A stretch of DNA of 64,000 nt from Linum tenue (GCA_946122785.1 CAMGYJ010000006.1:52844066-52908065); one strand, 5' to 3'; shown: positions 11,547 through 23,278, numbered from the stretch's first letter. The notes: generated by a model from the letters alone, not told the origin. Numbers and translations: made by a program.

Positions 11547-12422
11547 GAAACTCACTCTTTTCTCTTGTGTGTTGTATATCCCTAACTAATACTTTGTAAA
11601 AACTTGTTTAGATTGAATGATTGTCTATGGGTATTATTTAATCCAATGATTGAGGTATTATTCATGTTGATTGTGCATGCTTGTGCTTAGTAATCTAAGG
11701 ATTGTGCATGTTTTGTGCTTAGCATCTTTAGGTTTGTGCATGTTGTTGCTTAGCAACCTAAGGATTGTGCATAATTGTGCTTAGCATCCTTAGATTTGTG
11801 CATGTTGGTGCTTTGCAATCTAATTAGCCACTTTAACCTAGCTTAGAGAGGAAAATCCCCCTTCCAAGGGAGACTCAATCGAGTTGGTTTACCTTCCAAG
11901 GGAGACTCAATCGAGTTGGTTTACCTTTAGCCTTTTAAGCCACCTAACTAGGTTACCTCAATGTTGAATTAGGAAAATTAGTTAAGCGCGATTAAGCCGT
12001 CCAACCCTTGAGTTGAGTGAGGGAGTAAGTCAATCAATGATTGCCTAAATCGAGAGGGTCGAGTGACACGGCCTATAATGCTTATCTCGATTTAGCAATT
12101 GAGATTGTGGTCTACGACCATATATGCATCCCTCTGCGGTTCGGAGTTACCTGGCCCATAGCAATCGTTTCAATCCAACGAGCCACTGTAGCTAGTTAGG
12201 GGAAAGCAACTCCTGGGTGAAGCTCCCTTAGTTAGAGTTTTCCTTCATTTACTTTTCCTTGCTTGTTTAGTTTGTAGTTCCATTAGTTATAAACCCAAAA
12301 TCGTTTTGCTAGATAACAACCGGGTTGACATTTTAAATACTTGCTCTATACTGCACCCGACTAGAGTTTAAAAACTTGGACTCTAGTCGGGATTAATTTG
12401 TGATGTAGTTCTGTGCGATTCA
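10815..12422 (+). repeat. solo LTR, Athila/Tat type, 1608 bp, TSD ACTGT
   Basis: Flanked by ACTGT at 10810-10814 and 12423-12427. It starts TGATTCGGGC and ends GTGCGATTCA, a short imperfect inverted terminus. The left part has repeated CCGTGAAC motifs; a (TC)n run lies at about 11510-11544 and a loose 40-bp minisatellite of TTGTGCTTAGCA type at about 11670-11820. A perfect direct duplication of about 32 bp beginning CTTCCAAGGGAGACTCAATC lies at about 11868-11932. Near the 3' end CCCGACTAGAGTTT pairs with a copy of itself in inverse order. No internal region is attached, so it is a product of LTR-LTR recombination. Confidence 0.85.
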
Positions 12423-12553
12423 ACTGTTCCTCACAGCCGATTTTGACTTCTCCAATGAATGCGAATCTTCACTAGGAGACAACAATTCTGTTGGAGTTTT
12501 CTTCTTACTATCCTGAATTGTGTGGTTTCCAAGCTCTTCATTGTCTTAGAGAT

Positions 12554-12894
12554 TGTTAGAAATATTATTATTAGGGTAATTTGGAGTTAGGTGGCCGGTT
12601 GCGGCCGAGCAGAATCAGGGATAATTTAGGATTATTATTAGTTTTTTGTAGTCTGTTTCCTATAAATAGGTACTTTAGATTTTACATGATAATTAATCAG
12701 AAAAGTATTATCCAAGTGTCTCTCAAAAACCTAATCTCTATTTCTCTCAATTCGTCACTTCTCCCTAAAGTTCGTCGGCCATTCTTCTCATCGATCTTCA
12801 ATTTCTTCTTCTAAATCCCTAAATCTCCAATTCTGTTCTTCCCTTTCTCAATTCCTTATTCAATTCGAAACCCTAAAAAACTGTAGTTCTTCCA
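12554..12894 (+). repeat. 5' LTR of the outer retrotransposon
   Basis: Starts TGTTAGAAATATTATTATTA and ends TTCTTCCA. It has TATAAATAGG near 12661, a likely TATA box, and pyrimidine-rich CTCTCAATTCGTC text downstream. It matches 22946-23278 along its whole length with scattered differences. Confidence 0.9.
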
Positions 12895-12895
12895 G

Positions 12896-12908
12896 TGATA
12901 TCAGAGCC
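12896..12908 (+). promoter_or_regulatory. primer-binding site, initiator Met tRNA type
   Basis: TGATATCAGAGCC one base after the LTR differs by a single base from the usual TGGTATCAGAGCC, which is complementary to the 3' end of plant initiator methionine tRNA. Confidence 0.85.
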
Positions 12909-13171
12909 CGGTTCGATTATAAGTTCATCACAACTCTGGGACAGGGACGTGAAGCAGCAGGAGCTCGACCACTTAATCGCACAGGTGGAAAGGACGACCG
13001 AGTGGTTGAGGGCGAAGTTCGGGCTGTAGCAAGCGACACTGCCAGACACGTTTGCGAGGGCTGAACATCGGAGGAGCAGCAGTACGAGGTGCATATCCTA
13101 TTCTTGGAAGGAGATGGACGGGAAGTGGTCTCTGCACCAGATGACAATTATGCCGCTGCATCATCACCACC

Positions 13172-13452
13172 TGAAAGAATCGTGAACGCGATTAACACAC
13201 ACACAACACGAGATTTACGTGGTTCTTCTCATTCGATGTGAATGAGCTTACTCCATGGAGAAGTTCTGCTATCTCAGCTTCTTACTTACTTAGCGGCTGC
13301 CAGTTACAAGTTACATATATATATATATATATATAACCCTATTCACAATCAACTAGGGTTATAGTAAAAGCAAATTCGGCTAGAAAGGGAAAAGACGCTT
13401 AAACCCTTAAAGCCCTACCCGACTACACGCTAAGTAACATACATCCTTTAAA
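13172..13452 (-). repeat. 3' LTR of the nested copia element, 281 bp
   Basis: On the plus strand it starts TGAAAGAATCGTGAACG and ends CATCCTTTAAA. A (TA)n run lies at about 13313-13334. The polypurine tract, read on the minus strand as TTGTGGGGGAG, abuts the right edge, and the stop codon of the pol ORF lies inside the first bases of this LTR. Confidence 0.9.
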
Positions 13453-15098
13453 CTCCCCCACAAGCTGAGGCATGGAGGTTACAAGTGCCCAGCTTGGAGA
13501 GAAGCATATGAAAAAGATCGCCAGCAAGACCCTTAGTGAACAGATCCGCTAGCTGCATCTCCGTGCGAAGCTTCTGAGGAAGGATCTCGTGGGAAGTGAC
13601 ATGATCACGAACAAAGTAACATTCCATCTCTACATGTTTCGTTCGCTCGTGAAATACCGGGTTAGCTGCGATGTGGAGAGCAGCCTGATTGTCAAAGTGT
13701 AGAACGGTGGGAGCATCACTGTAAACCCCCATATCACGCAAGAGAGCACGAAGCCAGATAACTTTGCTAACAGTACTAGCCATGGCCCGGTATTCTGCCT
13801 CGGCAGAAGAGCGAGCAACCACGGTCTGCTTCTTCGTACGCCAGGAAACAGGCGCACCACCCAAAGTAACAAAATAACCAGTCGTTGAACGGCGTGTAGA
13901 CTGACAACCCCCCAATCAGCATCACAGTACGCTGTTAACTGAAGAGGACCACGCGACGGAAGAAGAATGCCCTGCCCTGGAGCATTTTTCAGATATCGAA
14001 GAACACGCTCAGCACCAGCAACATGGGCTGAAGTAGGGGCATGCACGTATCGACTGAGGATATTTACGGCATACACGATATCGGGACGAGTAACGGTGAG
14101 ATACTGAAGACGGCCAACCAACCGACGATAGGCAGCAGCATCATCCGCAGGCACCAGATCATTACCTGTCCCAGGACGAGTCAACTGATGATGCTGCTCA
14201 ATAGGAAAGACACTCGGACGACCACCCGATAGACCACTATCACGTAAAAGATCCAACGTGTACTTGCGCTGGCAAAGAGCAATGCCAGCACTCGAACGAG
14301 CTACCTCGATACCAAGAAAATACTTGAGAGGCCCAAAGTTTTTAATACCAAACTGCTGATGTAGTGCATCCTTGACCTGCTGAATGAAACCCAAATCATC
14401 ACCAGCAAGTATAACATCATCCACATAGATCAGGGCAACAACATAAGTGCCTTGATGACAACGAACAAACAGCGAATAATCAGCCCGCGACCTGTGAAAA
14501 CCAAGACCAGTGAGGGTGGCGGCGAACTTCGCATACCAATTCCGGGAGGCTTGCTTAAGACCATAAATGGATTTATGAAGACGACAGACACGAGAATCAC
14601 CGGGAGCAGCAAACCCTTGAGGAATCTGCATGTAGACCTCTTCGTCAAGATCCCCATGCAGAAAAGCATTATCGACATCGAGCTGATGAACAGCCCACCC
14701 ACGAACCGCAGCAACCGCTAGCAAACAACGAACACTGACCAGCTTAGCTACTGGTGCAAAAGTATCATGATAATCTATCCCTTCAGTCTGCGTAAACCCC
14801 TTCGCTACTAACCTTGCTTTGTAACGATCAATCGAGCCGTCGGGGTTGAACTTGAGCTTGTACACCCACTTGGATGCAACAACACGTTTACCAGGAGGGA
14901 GACTAACCAGGGTCCATGTACCATTTCCAACGAGAGCATCGATTTCTCTTTGCATGGCCGCCCGCCATTCCTCATACCGAACCGCGTCTCGAAAATGAGT
15001 GGGTTCAACGTGACTGGAGACAGCTGCCAAGAAACTCTGATGAGGAGGTGAGAATCGATCATAGTTGACGTGTGAGACTTGGGAAACGGGACATTTGA
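13448..15098 (-). pseudogene. copia reverse transcriptase and RNase H
   Basis: Reading leftward, the reverse transcriptase opens with KWVYKLKFNPDGSIDRYKAR and shows LDVDNAFLHGDL and the catalytic LIYVDDVILAG. RNase H follows, with YCDADWG, STRRSTTGY and SSAEAEYRAM. These are the diagnostic copia motifs. One frame break lies at about 13907-13912, between YCDADWG and the next block, where a run of six G stands where seven would keep frame. Another break separates this part from the integrase near 15100. The product would copy the element's RNA in a virus-like particle; this copy cannot make the full polyprotein. Confidence 0.93.
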
Positions 15099-16689
15099 CG
15101 GGGGCAATTCAGCATCGTACCCATCCAACCGACGCGACACTCGCCTTTCTCGATCACTACGACGCGGACCAGCTGCAGGCTGAACAGGAGGACTAGGAGC
15201 AGCAGGTGGAGGCGAAGTAGCTTGAGGAGAGGCAGGCGCGTTTGGTAGCTGAGGCGGAGCAGCAGCTGCACGTGGAGTCTCTTCCACATCATGGGAATGC
15301 ATGGAGTGGGACGAGGAAGATTCCTCATCATTGGTAACATGCAAAGGCACGGGCCGAGGTACAGGAGCCATTACTGTTGGAGATGATGGCTCGCAAAAAG
15401 GAAACTGAGTTTCCACGAAGTGGACGTCAAGGGACGTATAGAACGACTGGGAACTGAGGTCAAACAGACGGTACCCTTTCTGAAACACTGGGTAACCCAT
15501 GAAAACTGAACGTCGGCCGCGTTCATCAAATTTAGAGACTCCTTTATGCGTGTCTTTACCATATGCTAGACAACCAAGAACTCGAAGGTGGGAGTACGAC
15601 GGTGACTTCCCAAACAAGACCTCATGTGGCGAACGATCACGCAGGACGGTGGACGGAAGACGGTTGATGAGATAGGTTGCTGTTAAAACACATTCCCTCC
15701 AAAACCGTAGGGGAATGTTAGCCCGAAACCGGAGAGCACGAGCTGTCTCAAGAAGATGGCGATGCTTTCGCTCGACTACCCCATTCTGCTGGGGTGTATC
15801 AGTACACGATGTTTGAAGAACAATACCATGCTCGGCATAGAAATCACGTAGGCCAACAGTCCGGAATTCTAGCCCGTTATCAGCCTGTATCCTAGCAACC
15901 TGCTGATTAAACTGAGTACCCACCATTTTGATGAACATTTTCAAGAACCCCTCAACTTCAGACTTGTAACTCATAAGATAAACCCATGTACCTCTGCTAA
16001 AATCGTCAACGATAGTAAGAAAGTAACGTGCTGCATTCTGAGTAGGAACACTGAAACCTCCCCAAATATCCACATGGATTAACTCAAAACAACGACTAGT
16101 CTTAATAGAATGCTTAGGAAATGGCAAACGCGTCTGCTTGGCACGCATACAAGAATCACAAGTATCATGTTTGCACTTATTCTGAACAGAAAGAAATAAC
16201 AACGGTGTTTTCTTCAGTGACGGATGCCCCAATCTTGAATGCCAAAGCTCCCCCATTCCGGCCTCACTGCTGGCAGCCAAGACTTGAGGCTTCTCGACAC
16301 CACAGAGCTGAAGATAATATAACCCATCACGAAGTTGACCCGTCCCAATCGTCTTCCTGGAGCGTAAGTCCTGGATGACGCAAAAGTCGCGCAAAAAGGT
16401 TAAGGCCACATCGAAATCCTGAGTAAGCCTGCTAACTGACAGCAGATTACACTTAAACAATGGAAGGTTGAGTACTCGACTGAGCTTCATGCCATTCGAC
16501 AAACTGACTTCCCCAATCCTCTTCACTGTGACACTATCTCCATTCGGTATGCTAACCGGCAGATAACCAGGAACTTCAGTAGAATTTTTAACAGAGACTC
16601 ATCATTTGTTATATACTCGTTACAACCTGAATCTATAATCCATTCAGACGACGAAAAGAACTTACCCGCCATATTCACTTGCGGCTCCT
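15099..16689 (-). pseudogene. copia protease and integrase
   Basis: The protease starts near 16640 with WIIDSGC, the active-site DSG. The pre-integrase zinc region has WHSRLGHPS and CDSCMRAKQ. The integrase core follows with HVDIWG, DDFSRGTWVY, QADNGLEF and PQQNGVVERKHR, giving the D, D and E catalytic residues. A Pro/Ala/Ser-rich linker (about 15130-15330) leads to the reverse transcriptase. Two frame changes break it: near 16595, where five A stand in place of six, and near 15100, where five C stand in place of six. Both are one-base losses in homopolymers. Confidence 0.92.
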
Positions 16690-17812
16690 CAGAAGAAGAT
16701 TGAGTGGCCTGACCGCCACCATTATTTAGAAACTCCAGCAACTGCTGCACTTGTTCCGGCTTAAGACCAGGAATAGACAATCCAGCCCCAACCGATGACT
16801 GGGCTGCGCGGGGATGGCTGGAACGCGCAGGACGATCCCGTTCCCTCTCGCGATCACGCTCTCCTGGACGGGCGCGCTTCTCTGGCCATCCAATGAGGTC
16901 ATATCAGGTTTCCTTGGTGTGACCAGCCTTTTGACAGTGGCTGCACCTCGGAATGCGATCACGACGATCACCATCGCGACGATCACCGCCGCGAGTCTTC
17001 TCGTCCCGCCTAGGAGCATCCGCGGACGCACGTTCCTGCCGTGCTTGGAAGGCTGATGCATCCACGGTTGGACGCCTATTCGCCACAATCTATCGATGTT
17101 GTTCCTCTGTGGAGACCAACCTATAAGCCTCTGCAAGGGTGGGAGTTGGTTTCATGGAAAGAATTTGTGTTTTCACAGTTCCAAACACATCGCCAAGTCC
17201 CATGAGAAAGTCAAACAGGCGGTCATTCTCCAGGTTACTCATGACTTTCTTGTCATTTTCACAAATACATAGACCACATGTGCAGCGAGGTATGAGAGTA
17301 ATAGTTTGCATCTCCTCCCAGACCGCCCGCAACTTCGTGAAGAACGTGGAAACCGTGAGCTTCTCCTGCCGCAGCGTACTCATCATCTGGCGGAGCTCAT
17401 ATGCTCGACGCGCAGAACCTCGACAAAACCTTGATTGGAGGTCAATCCACATCTCCCTAGCTGTTTTGGCGTACCTGATCGAGCTCCGGACTTCCTTGTC
17501 CATGGCTGTCTTCAACCAGCCTTTGACAAGGGCATCGCATTGGAGCCATGCTTCACGTAGCTCACCTGCAGCTTCAGGTTTGACAATGGTTCCATCAACA
17601 ATCCCTAGCTTGTTTTTCGCGATTAGGGCTTCAGTCATATCCGTGATCCACTCTCCATAGTTGGAGTCATTCAGCAACTCACCCACAAACAACTGGTCGG
17701 GGTTATCGGAAGCTTGAATCTTCAAGGCGGCAGGTATGATCGGAGGTACGACATTGTTTCCTCCACTGCCGCCACTGACTATAGTTTTGACAATGGTTCC
17801 ATCAACAATCCC
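16690..17812 (-). pseudogene. copia gag with zinc knuckle, two nonsense codons
   Basis: The gag region has NPDQLFVGELLNDSNYGEW near its N-terminus, a helical UBN2-type capsid part, and the zinc knuckle CSHCQKAGHTKET followed by TGA where the last Cys of the CX2CX4HX4C motif should be (about 16904-16906). A second in-frame stop, TAG, lies at 17087-17089. Both can be read through in the same frame, so they are point mutations. The true start codon is missing, because DNA between 17812 and the LTR has been deleted; the frame stays open back to the break. Confidence 0.9.
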
Positions 17813-17813
17813 T
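17786..17813 (-). repeat. 28-bp templated insertion at the 5' LTR deletion
   Basis: These 28 bases repeat exactly, in the same orientation, the gag bases at 17579-17606 (core GACAATGGTTCCATCAAC). They sit precisely where the truncated LTR meets gag. A short copy of nearby DNA at a deletion junction is what template switching during break repair leaves behind. Confidence 0.88.
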
Positions 17814-17981
17814 CAGCTTCTTACTTACTTAGCGGCAGCCGGTTACAAGTTACACATATATATAACCCTATTCACAATCAACTAGGGTTATAGTAAAAGC
17901 ACACTCGGCTAAAAAGGGAAAAGTCACTTAAACCCTTAAAGCCCTACCCGACTACACGCTAAGTAACATACATCCTTTACA
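17813..17981 (-). repeat. truncated 5' LTR of the nested copia element, 169 bp
   Basis: Matches 13274-13452 of the 3' LTR and ends CATCCTTTACA at the target duplication. The first 102 plus-strand bases of the full LTR, plus the primer-binding site and gag start, are missing. Confidence 0.9.
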
Positions 17982-17986
17982 CCACC

Positions 17987-19324
17987 AACTGTTGTCGTCC
18001 AATTTCAGGAGCTTGCTTCTGTGTTTCCAGCCGCTGCGTTGTCTTCGACCGCGCAAAACCAGTTGGTAAGCAAGGGGGCATTCCACGCGCCGCCCTGCCG
18101 CCAAGTTTATCGCCAGCTAGCGTTGTCTCGGACTTGACCATCATGGCGACCATGAAGACTCGAGGAGCAGTGCGGGTCGCTCCATTGACCCACGATGAGA
18201 AGAATACCCAAGCTATGGGAAATAGTCCCGTTTCCCGGTATCGGCAAGCCCACAAGGGAGAAGGTACAGAGAAGAGAGGTGTTGGAGGTGTCATCGAGAA
18301 GTGGCCATGTTGGAAGAAGTTCGAGAATAGAATTACTCGGCATGAGAGTAACAATGCCGACGGCTCTGGTCGGAGAGTACATGTCGTTGATTTGCCTGCG
18401 GCTAGACTATTTGCCGCCTCAATGCCGAGAACTATTGGCACATCATCAGGCAGTCAAGAGACTAGAGTTGCTGTCGCACCACCGTGGTCGCCGCCATCAT
18501 TAGAGGACCCCATGCCAGTGCTGGTCCAGTGGCCTGCGATGTATATCATGGGAGGCAAATGGGAGGCAAACCGAAGCTGTTCACTTCGGGCATTCTAGAA
18601 AAACTGACATTGTCATCTCGGATGCCATGGTAATTCCAATTCTCTATAATGGAACTTCCATTTCCGGTATTGCTTGCGTTCACATGGAAGGGGAAGTGAG
18701 ATATGTTGAATTGAAGGGGATTTGGTGGATAGATAGAATTACTATTATCTTAAAGAAGTCCACAAAAGGGAGATTTTTTGGCGGGAAATGTCAAGTGGCC
18801 GTCACATTGTAGCTCCTGGCCATGATTGCTGCTGTAAATGTTGCAGTTCATCATCGACATCATGATATCATGTTTTGGAGGGAATATTTGTGTCTCAAAG
18901 CTTTGCATCACTTATCCTGGTCTTATCGAAAGTTTCAGGACAATGGAGGTCAAATGCTAAGTTACGGGCGTGGCTTCTCGACTATACACGGTGGACCTGG
19001 GGTTTTCTTTCGAAGGGAGGTGATTTCCTAGAGCAGTTCAAGAATCCCATGACATTCAATTGGGTCCGTAAGTGGCCGAGTATTAACTAGGATGTGAAAA
19101 TCGGGTTCGACTCGGGTCTGCAAACCGAAGCTATTGGTGTGGATATGTACACAACGCGTGAAACCTGCAAGTTGTTCGACGAAGAGGAGCCGGATGAAAA
19201 GTTTGGACTGCTCGAGGTGGCCACCACAAAGCCAAACCGTGGCGCAATTAGGGATGCTAGCAACGACTCGTTGTGGGCCGCTGCCGCCATAATAGTTGCT
19301 GGAGAGGAATTCCCTCGAGCAACT
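17987..19324 (+). other. internal region of the outer retrotransposon, unassigned coding stretch
   Basis: This resumes the sequence interrupted at 13171. A 154-codon open stretch at 18134-18598 encodes a basic, low-complexity product that I do not recognise. Further short open pieces run to 19324. No gag zinc knuckle, protease, reverse transcriptase or integrase motif is visible. Some plus-strand ORFs continue across former insertion edges, so the original protein may have been larger. Confidence 0.45.
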
Positions 19325-22200
19325 TGATATTTGCACATGTTTTCTCCTTTGTTTCTTGATCGTTTAAACTTGCATTATCGCTTCTTTGGCCTATTTTACG
19401 CTAAGTTGTGTTCCTTTGTTACATTTTAGGTCCTAGCACATAAAGTGAAGTATAGACGCAAGTTTCAAGTCGATTGGAGATCAATTGGCGACTCAGTGGA
19501 AGAAACTCGGGCATGACTTTAAGAAAAATGGATTTCTACCTCATTTTTTGACCATATAATCATGTATGATTGTCATGAGAAGAAATAGGACGAGAATACG
19601 AGCGTCTTGGATCAAACGACACCTGATTTGGAGTCTGAACAAGTGAGAAACGAAGAATCAAAGACAGGGGACCCAAAATTGAAAAATACATGGTCAGTAG
19701 GTTCAAAATACCGGATAGGGTATTTTGAAAATCTAATAGGGTATTTCCCAAGGAGAACAGAAGGCCCCCCGATCATGAACCAATAATACCCGACCGAGTA
19801 TCTGAAAAACCCGACCGGGTATTTCCCCGTTTGCATAGAAAAGTGACCCGGAGCGTTTTGAAGACCCCCGGTTGTGAACCAACAATACTCGACCGGGTAA
19901 TATGACTTGGTAAATTCCAGAAGCAGGTATAAAAGCCTGTTTTGTGCGTTTTTGGAGGGAGAGAGCTGGGTTTTGGATCCCAAACATCCAAGGGACGAAC
20001 CAAAGAGAGAGAGAGGGCGATTCGAGGGCAATCTTGGAGTGGAATTGAAGGATTTCTTCCCCTTGGAAGCTCTAGGAACAAGCCTATACTTGAAGACTGA
20101 TCATCTGAAGATTCTTACTGAAGTCTCTCTCTTCTCTATGGAGTAACGTCCCTTCACTTAGGTTTTGAAAAACCCTAACCATGTTTGTTTGATTGGATGA
20201 TTGAATGAGTACTCTTACTTGATAATCTTGAGTTCATATTCAATCTATGCATGTGATGACTCGATATTTACACATGTTTTTGTCCACCATTCTTATACTA
20301 TTTGAGCCTCATTTCTATTGTTTTAAACCGATTTTACGCTAGGGTGCTCTTGTTTGTGATATTTCAGGTCCTAGTACGTGAATGAAGGTTTGGGCACGAG
20401 TTCGGAGTCGATTGGACAAAGTTGGGACATTTGACAAAAAGTTGAGGAAACCAAACGGCCTGACAAAAATCCCACACGGCCGTGTGACTTGGCCGTGTGG
20501 AACACCTTTACGCGGGCAAGGCCACACGGGCCGTGTAAGGACCCTTTTGGTCGTGTGGGATTTCTAGAGATGCCACACGGGCTGGCCGGATTTCCACACG
20601 GTCGTGTCGTTCTGCCGTGTAGCCCGTCCTAAGTCACTAAATCAAACGCGACGTTTTGGGAAGTCACACGGGCAAGCTGGGAATTTCACACGGCCGTGTG
20701 GCCTGGCCGTGTGATCGGGAAGAACTGGGTTTTTAACCCAATTTTGGGTCTTTGAAGAGGGAATCAACTTTTTGGAGCAAAAACAGAGTCATAGAGAGAG
20801 AAAGTGCGAAGAACAAACCCTAGGATTGATTCTGGAGCTGGGTTTCATCAATCAAGCTTGGATTTCGTCGTAGGAGTGAAGATTATCATCCTAGAGCTGA
20901 TTCTTCCCATCGTTATGAATATGACTGATTTGAATTTTGTTTTCCTCTCTCTCTCTATGGAGCAGACCCTTCTCTCACTTGGGTATGAAGAACCCTAGTT
21001 CCATGTGTTAGGGATTTTGTTTGTAATGACTTTTGGATTGAAATACTATTTGATTATAATCGATTGAAGCATGTTTATTGAGTCAATTAGATCCTGATCA
21101 AATTCTCTTGATTTCTGCTGTAACTTGAGATAGATAGAATCTGATTAGATTGTTAGAGCTTCTTCAATTGGTAGGAGTGGATTGATTATACAAGAGTTAG
21201 TCAATCCACTACTTTGTACTGGAATTCAATTCCAGTAGTGGAGTTCTATGTTAACTGCCTTAGCTATCTATACCGGTGAAGACTAGTTGTCTGCCGGTTA
21301 GTCTATCTAAGAGGGCTTGGTCAACTTAAGAGATTTCAAGCTACTGTCGGATCTTCCGCAGTTTAATCAACTGTAAATCAACCTAAGAAAATTACAACTT
21401 GGACCTAACTAAGGAGCTAGAGAGACTCATTCACGAGTGACTATTCTCTTGCTTCAGGAAACCGGACAATTTACTGCTTTCTTTCTGTTTAGTTTGAATT
21501 CACCTTCACTCACTTAGTCCCGCTAGATAATAGAATTTCACGGAGTAGGCAGTAGATCTAGACCCTTGGTTGATAAATTAAACTTACTCACTATTCTGCA
21601 TTTCCATGCTGCGATTATACTTTGTCGTAGTTTGGTGTTGTGTCATAGCGTGTCAACATGTTTTCATGATTCAATTTTGCTGTAGTCAAGATTATTGATT
21701 CTGCTTTGGTCCTATGAGAGCGAATACCTGATTAGGTCAATAGAGCACCATAGATTGATAATATTGGATCGATTGTTTTAGTCGAGGGTCGATTCACTGC
21801 TTTGTATCGATTGAGAACCTCATTCGATAGAGGTAATCTAGTTCAAAACGCCTTGATCGGTTGTTCTAAAGAAGGATATGTCCCTCTAGGAAATCGACTC
21901 AAGACGACCTTGTTGCTTTAGTTGAGATTCAAGGTCTAGTTGAGGATTCTCCACAGTGAATGAAAGTGAAACAAGTTAGAGATCATTAATCATTAATCTG
22001 GCTAGTGGCTAGGGGGAATCACACTTAAGTGAGTTCCCAACCTGTAATTAGATTAACTTTAACTATAGTTTGCTAGAGTAGTTATAGTTCTTCTATTATA
22101 ATCTAGTTTGCTAGATAATGAACCGAAACTGAGTAATAGTAACTCTAGAGACACGCGGATTCAATATTTATTACTTAAGCCACTATACTGCAATCCCTTT
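19325..22200 (+). repeat. Athila-type LTR split by a second LTR
   Basis: Starts TGATATTTGCACATG at 19325 and runs to 20253, then resumes at about 21656 and ends around 22200 near CACTATACTGCA. Features include repeated CCCGACCGGGTA-type motifs (19720-19910) and a leader-like GAGAGAGAGAGGGCG block near 20003. It lies in the internal region of the outer retrotransposon. I could not find its target duplication, so the right edge is approximate. Confidence 0.65.
20254..21655 (+). repeat. solo LTR inserted inside another LTR, 1402 bp
   Basis: Starts TGATGACTCGATATTTACAC and ends TAGCGTGTCA. Flanks are GCATG (20249-20253) and ACATG (21656-21660), a five-base duplication with one difference. The 5' half is dominated by CACACGGCCGTGTG-type palindromic repeats (20470-20720). 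Its start resembles that of the surrounding LTR, so both belong to related Athila/Tat families. Confidence 0.75.
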
Positions 22201-22307
22201 CATTGGACAGTAAGAGCATGTGTAGATGGTGGGAATACGAAGCTCAAGAACACATATGCCATTATTGTAGATATGCAAAGAAGAGGTATGGTGATTGGAG
22301 TCGGAGT

Positions 22308-22492
22308 CAGCGGCGGATCTAGGGGGCGCCCCCGGGCCACGACCCAGCCCTCCCCGGATCCAAAACTCGTATAGTACTTGTAAATTTTTGATTTTGGGTA
22401 TATATTTCAGTGTTTATTAGGTTACGGCCCAACCCTCTTCATCGCTTTTTAAATGCGGCCTAGTGCTTTGACCTGTTCTGGATCCGCCGCGG
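22308..22492. mobile_element. hAT-type MITE, 185 bp, TSD GTCGGAGT
   Basis: Exact 8-bp duplication GTCGGAGT at 22300-22307 and 22493-22500. Ends read CAGCGGCGGATCTAG and, from the right, CCGCGGCGGATCCAG. The termini resemble the CAGTGGCG ends of the larger hAT element at 23439-26692, suggesting it is mobilised by the same transposase family. It contains no gene. Confidence 0.88.
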
Positions 22493-22932
22493 GTCGGAGT
22501 GGTCAGTGACCGTCAAAGGGAAGTCCTTACAAATGCTTAAACTTTGCATGTATTGAACCATATAACGAAAATGGAAGATGTGATCTAGAAAGTTTGGAAA
22601 TTGGAGGACGCTGCACAGCTCCTAGGCAATATGGAGCACCGGGAAGGTTATGTATGGCTTGCTTTTACCTCTAGTAATGCGTCGGAGGCTATGGAGCACT
22701 CGACAATCAAATTCCCAGACGTTAGTGATGGCAGACACAAGGAGGAGCAGCTAGTTGATCATTATTTGACGGAGTCAGCCGTCAGGGAGGGAGGATGAAG
22801 ACATGAGTTTTTCTCGAGTCCTTGAATGGAATTGGAAGAGTAGGAAGCGCGAGCAACAATTGAGCTATTATCGAAGTGAGTCGAAGTGCAAAGTTGACGT
22901 TGGCTACAACCTTGAGGGCAAGGTTGGTTTTA

Positions 22933-22945
22933 AGGGGGTGAAAAT
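22933..22945 (+). promoter_or_regulatory. polypurine tract of the outer retrotransposon
   Basis: AAGGGGGTGAAAA directly before the 3' LTR. It is preceded by CAACCTTGAGGGCAAGGTTG, an inverted repeat near the end of the internal region. Confidence 0.75.
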
Positions 22946-23278
22946 GTTAGAAATATTATTATTATTAGGGTAATTTGGAGTTAGGTGGCCTGTTGTGGCC
23001 GAGAAGAATCAGGGATAATATAAGCCTATTTTTAGGTTTTTCCAGTATGTTTCCTATAAATATGTACTTTGGATTTTATGTGAGAATTAATTAGAAAAGT
23101 ATTATCGAAGTGGATCTCAAAAGCCTAATATCTTTTTCTCTCAATTCGTCACCTATCCCTAAAGGTCGTCGGCCATTCTTCTCCTCGATTTCCAATTTCT
23201 TCTTCTAAATCCCCAATTCTTTTTCTTCCCTATCTCAATTCTTTATCAATTCGAAACCGTAAAAAAGTAGTTCTTCAA
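22946..23278 (+). repeat. 3' LTR of the outer retrotransposon
   Basis: Same family as 12554-12894. It ends TTCTTCAA where the 5' LTR ends TTCTTCCA, and is followed at once by the GAGAT duplication. Visible differences between the two LTRs (several substitutions and small indels) show the insertion is not recent. Confidence 0.9.

Larger units (their letters stand above)
13172..17981 (-). mobile_element. Ty1-copia retrotransposon nested in the outer element, TSD CCACC
   Basis: Flanked by CCACC at 13167-13171 and 17982-17986. Reading leftward it holds a truncated 5' LTR, gag with a zinc knuckle, protease, integrase, reverse transcriptase, RNase H, a polypurine tract and a complete 3' LTR, which is the copia order. 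It interrupts the internal region of the retrotransposon at 12554-23278 and is therefore younger. It carries two nonsense codons, three single-base frameshifts and a deleted 5' LTR/leader, so it is not autonomous. Confidence 0.95.
12554..23278 (+). mobile_element. short-LTR retrotransposon, non-autonomous, opened by nested insertions
   Basis: Two LTRs of the same family (12554-12894 and 22946-23278) are flanked by a perfect 5-bp duplication GAGAT at 12549-12553 and 23279-23283. A primer-binding site follows the left LTR, and a polypurine tract precedes the right LTR. Its own internal DNA is only 12895-13171, 17987-19324 and about 22200-22945; the rest is a copia element, Athila-type LTRs and a MITE. 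I see no reverse transcriptase, integrase or protease in its own parts. It is therefore a LARD-like or gag-only element; the superfamily is unproven. Confidence 0.85.

Noticed and set aside
17139..17660. 173-codon plus-strand frame
   Set aside because: It is the antisense of the copia gag frame, which has clear domain motifs on the minus strand.
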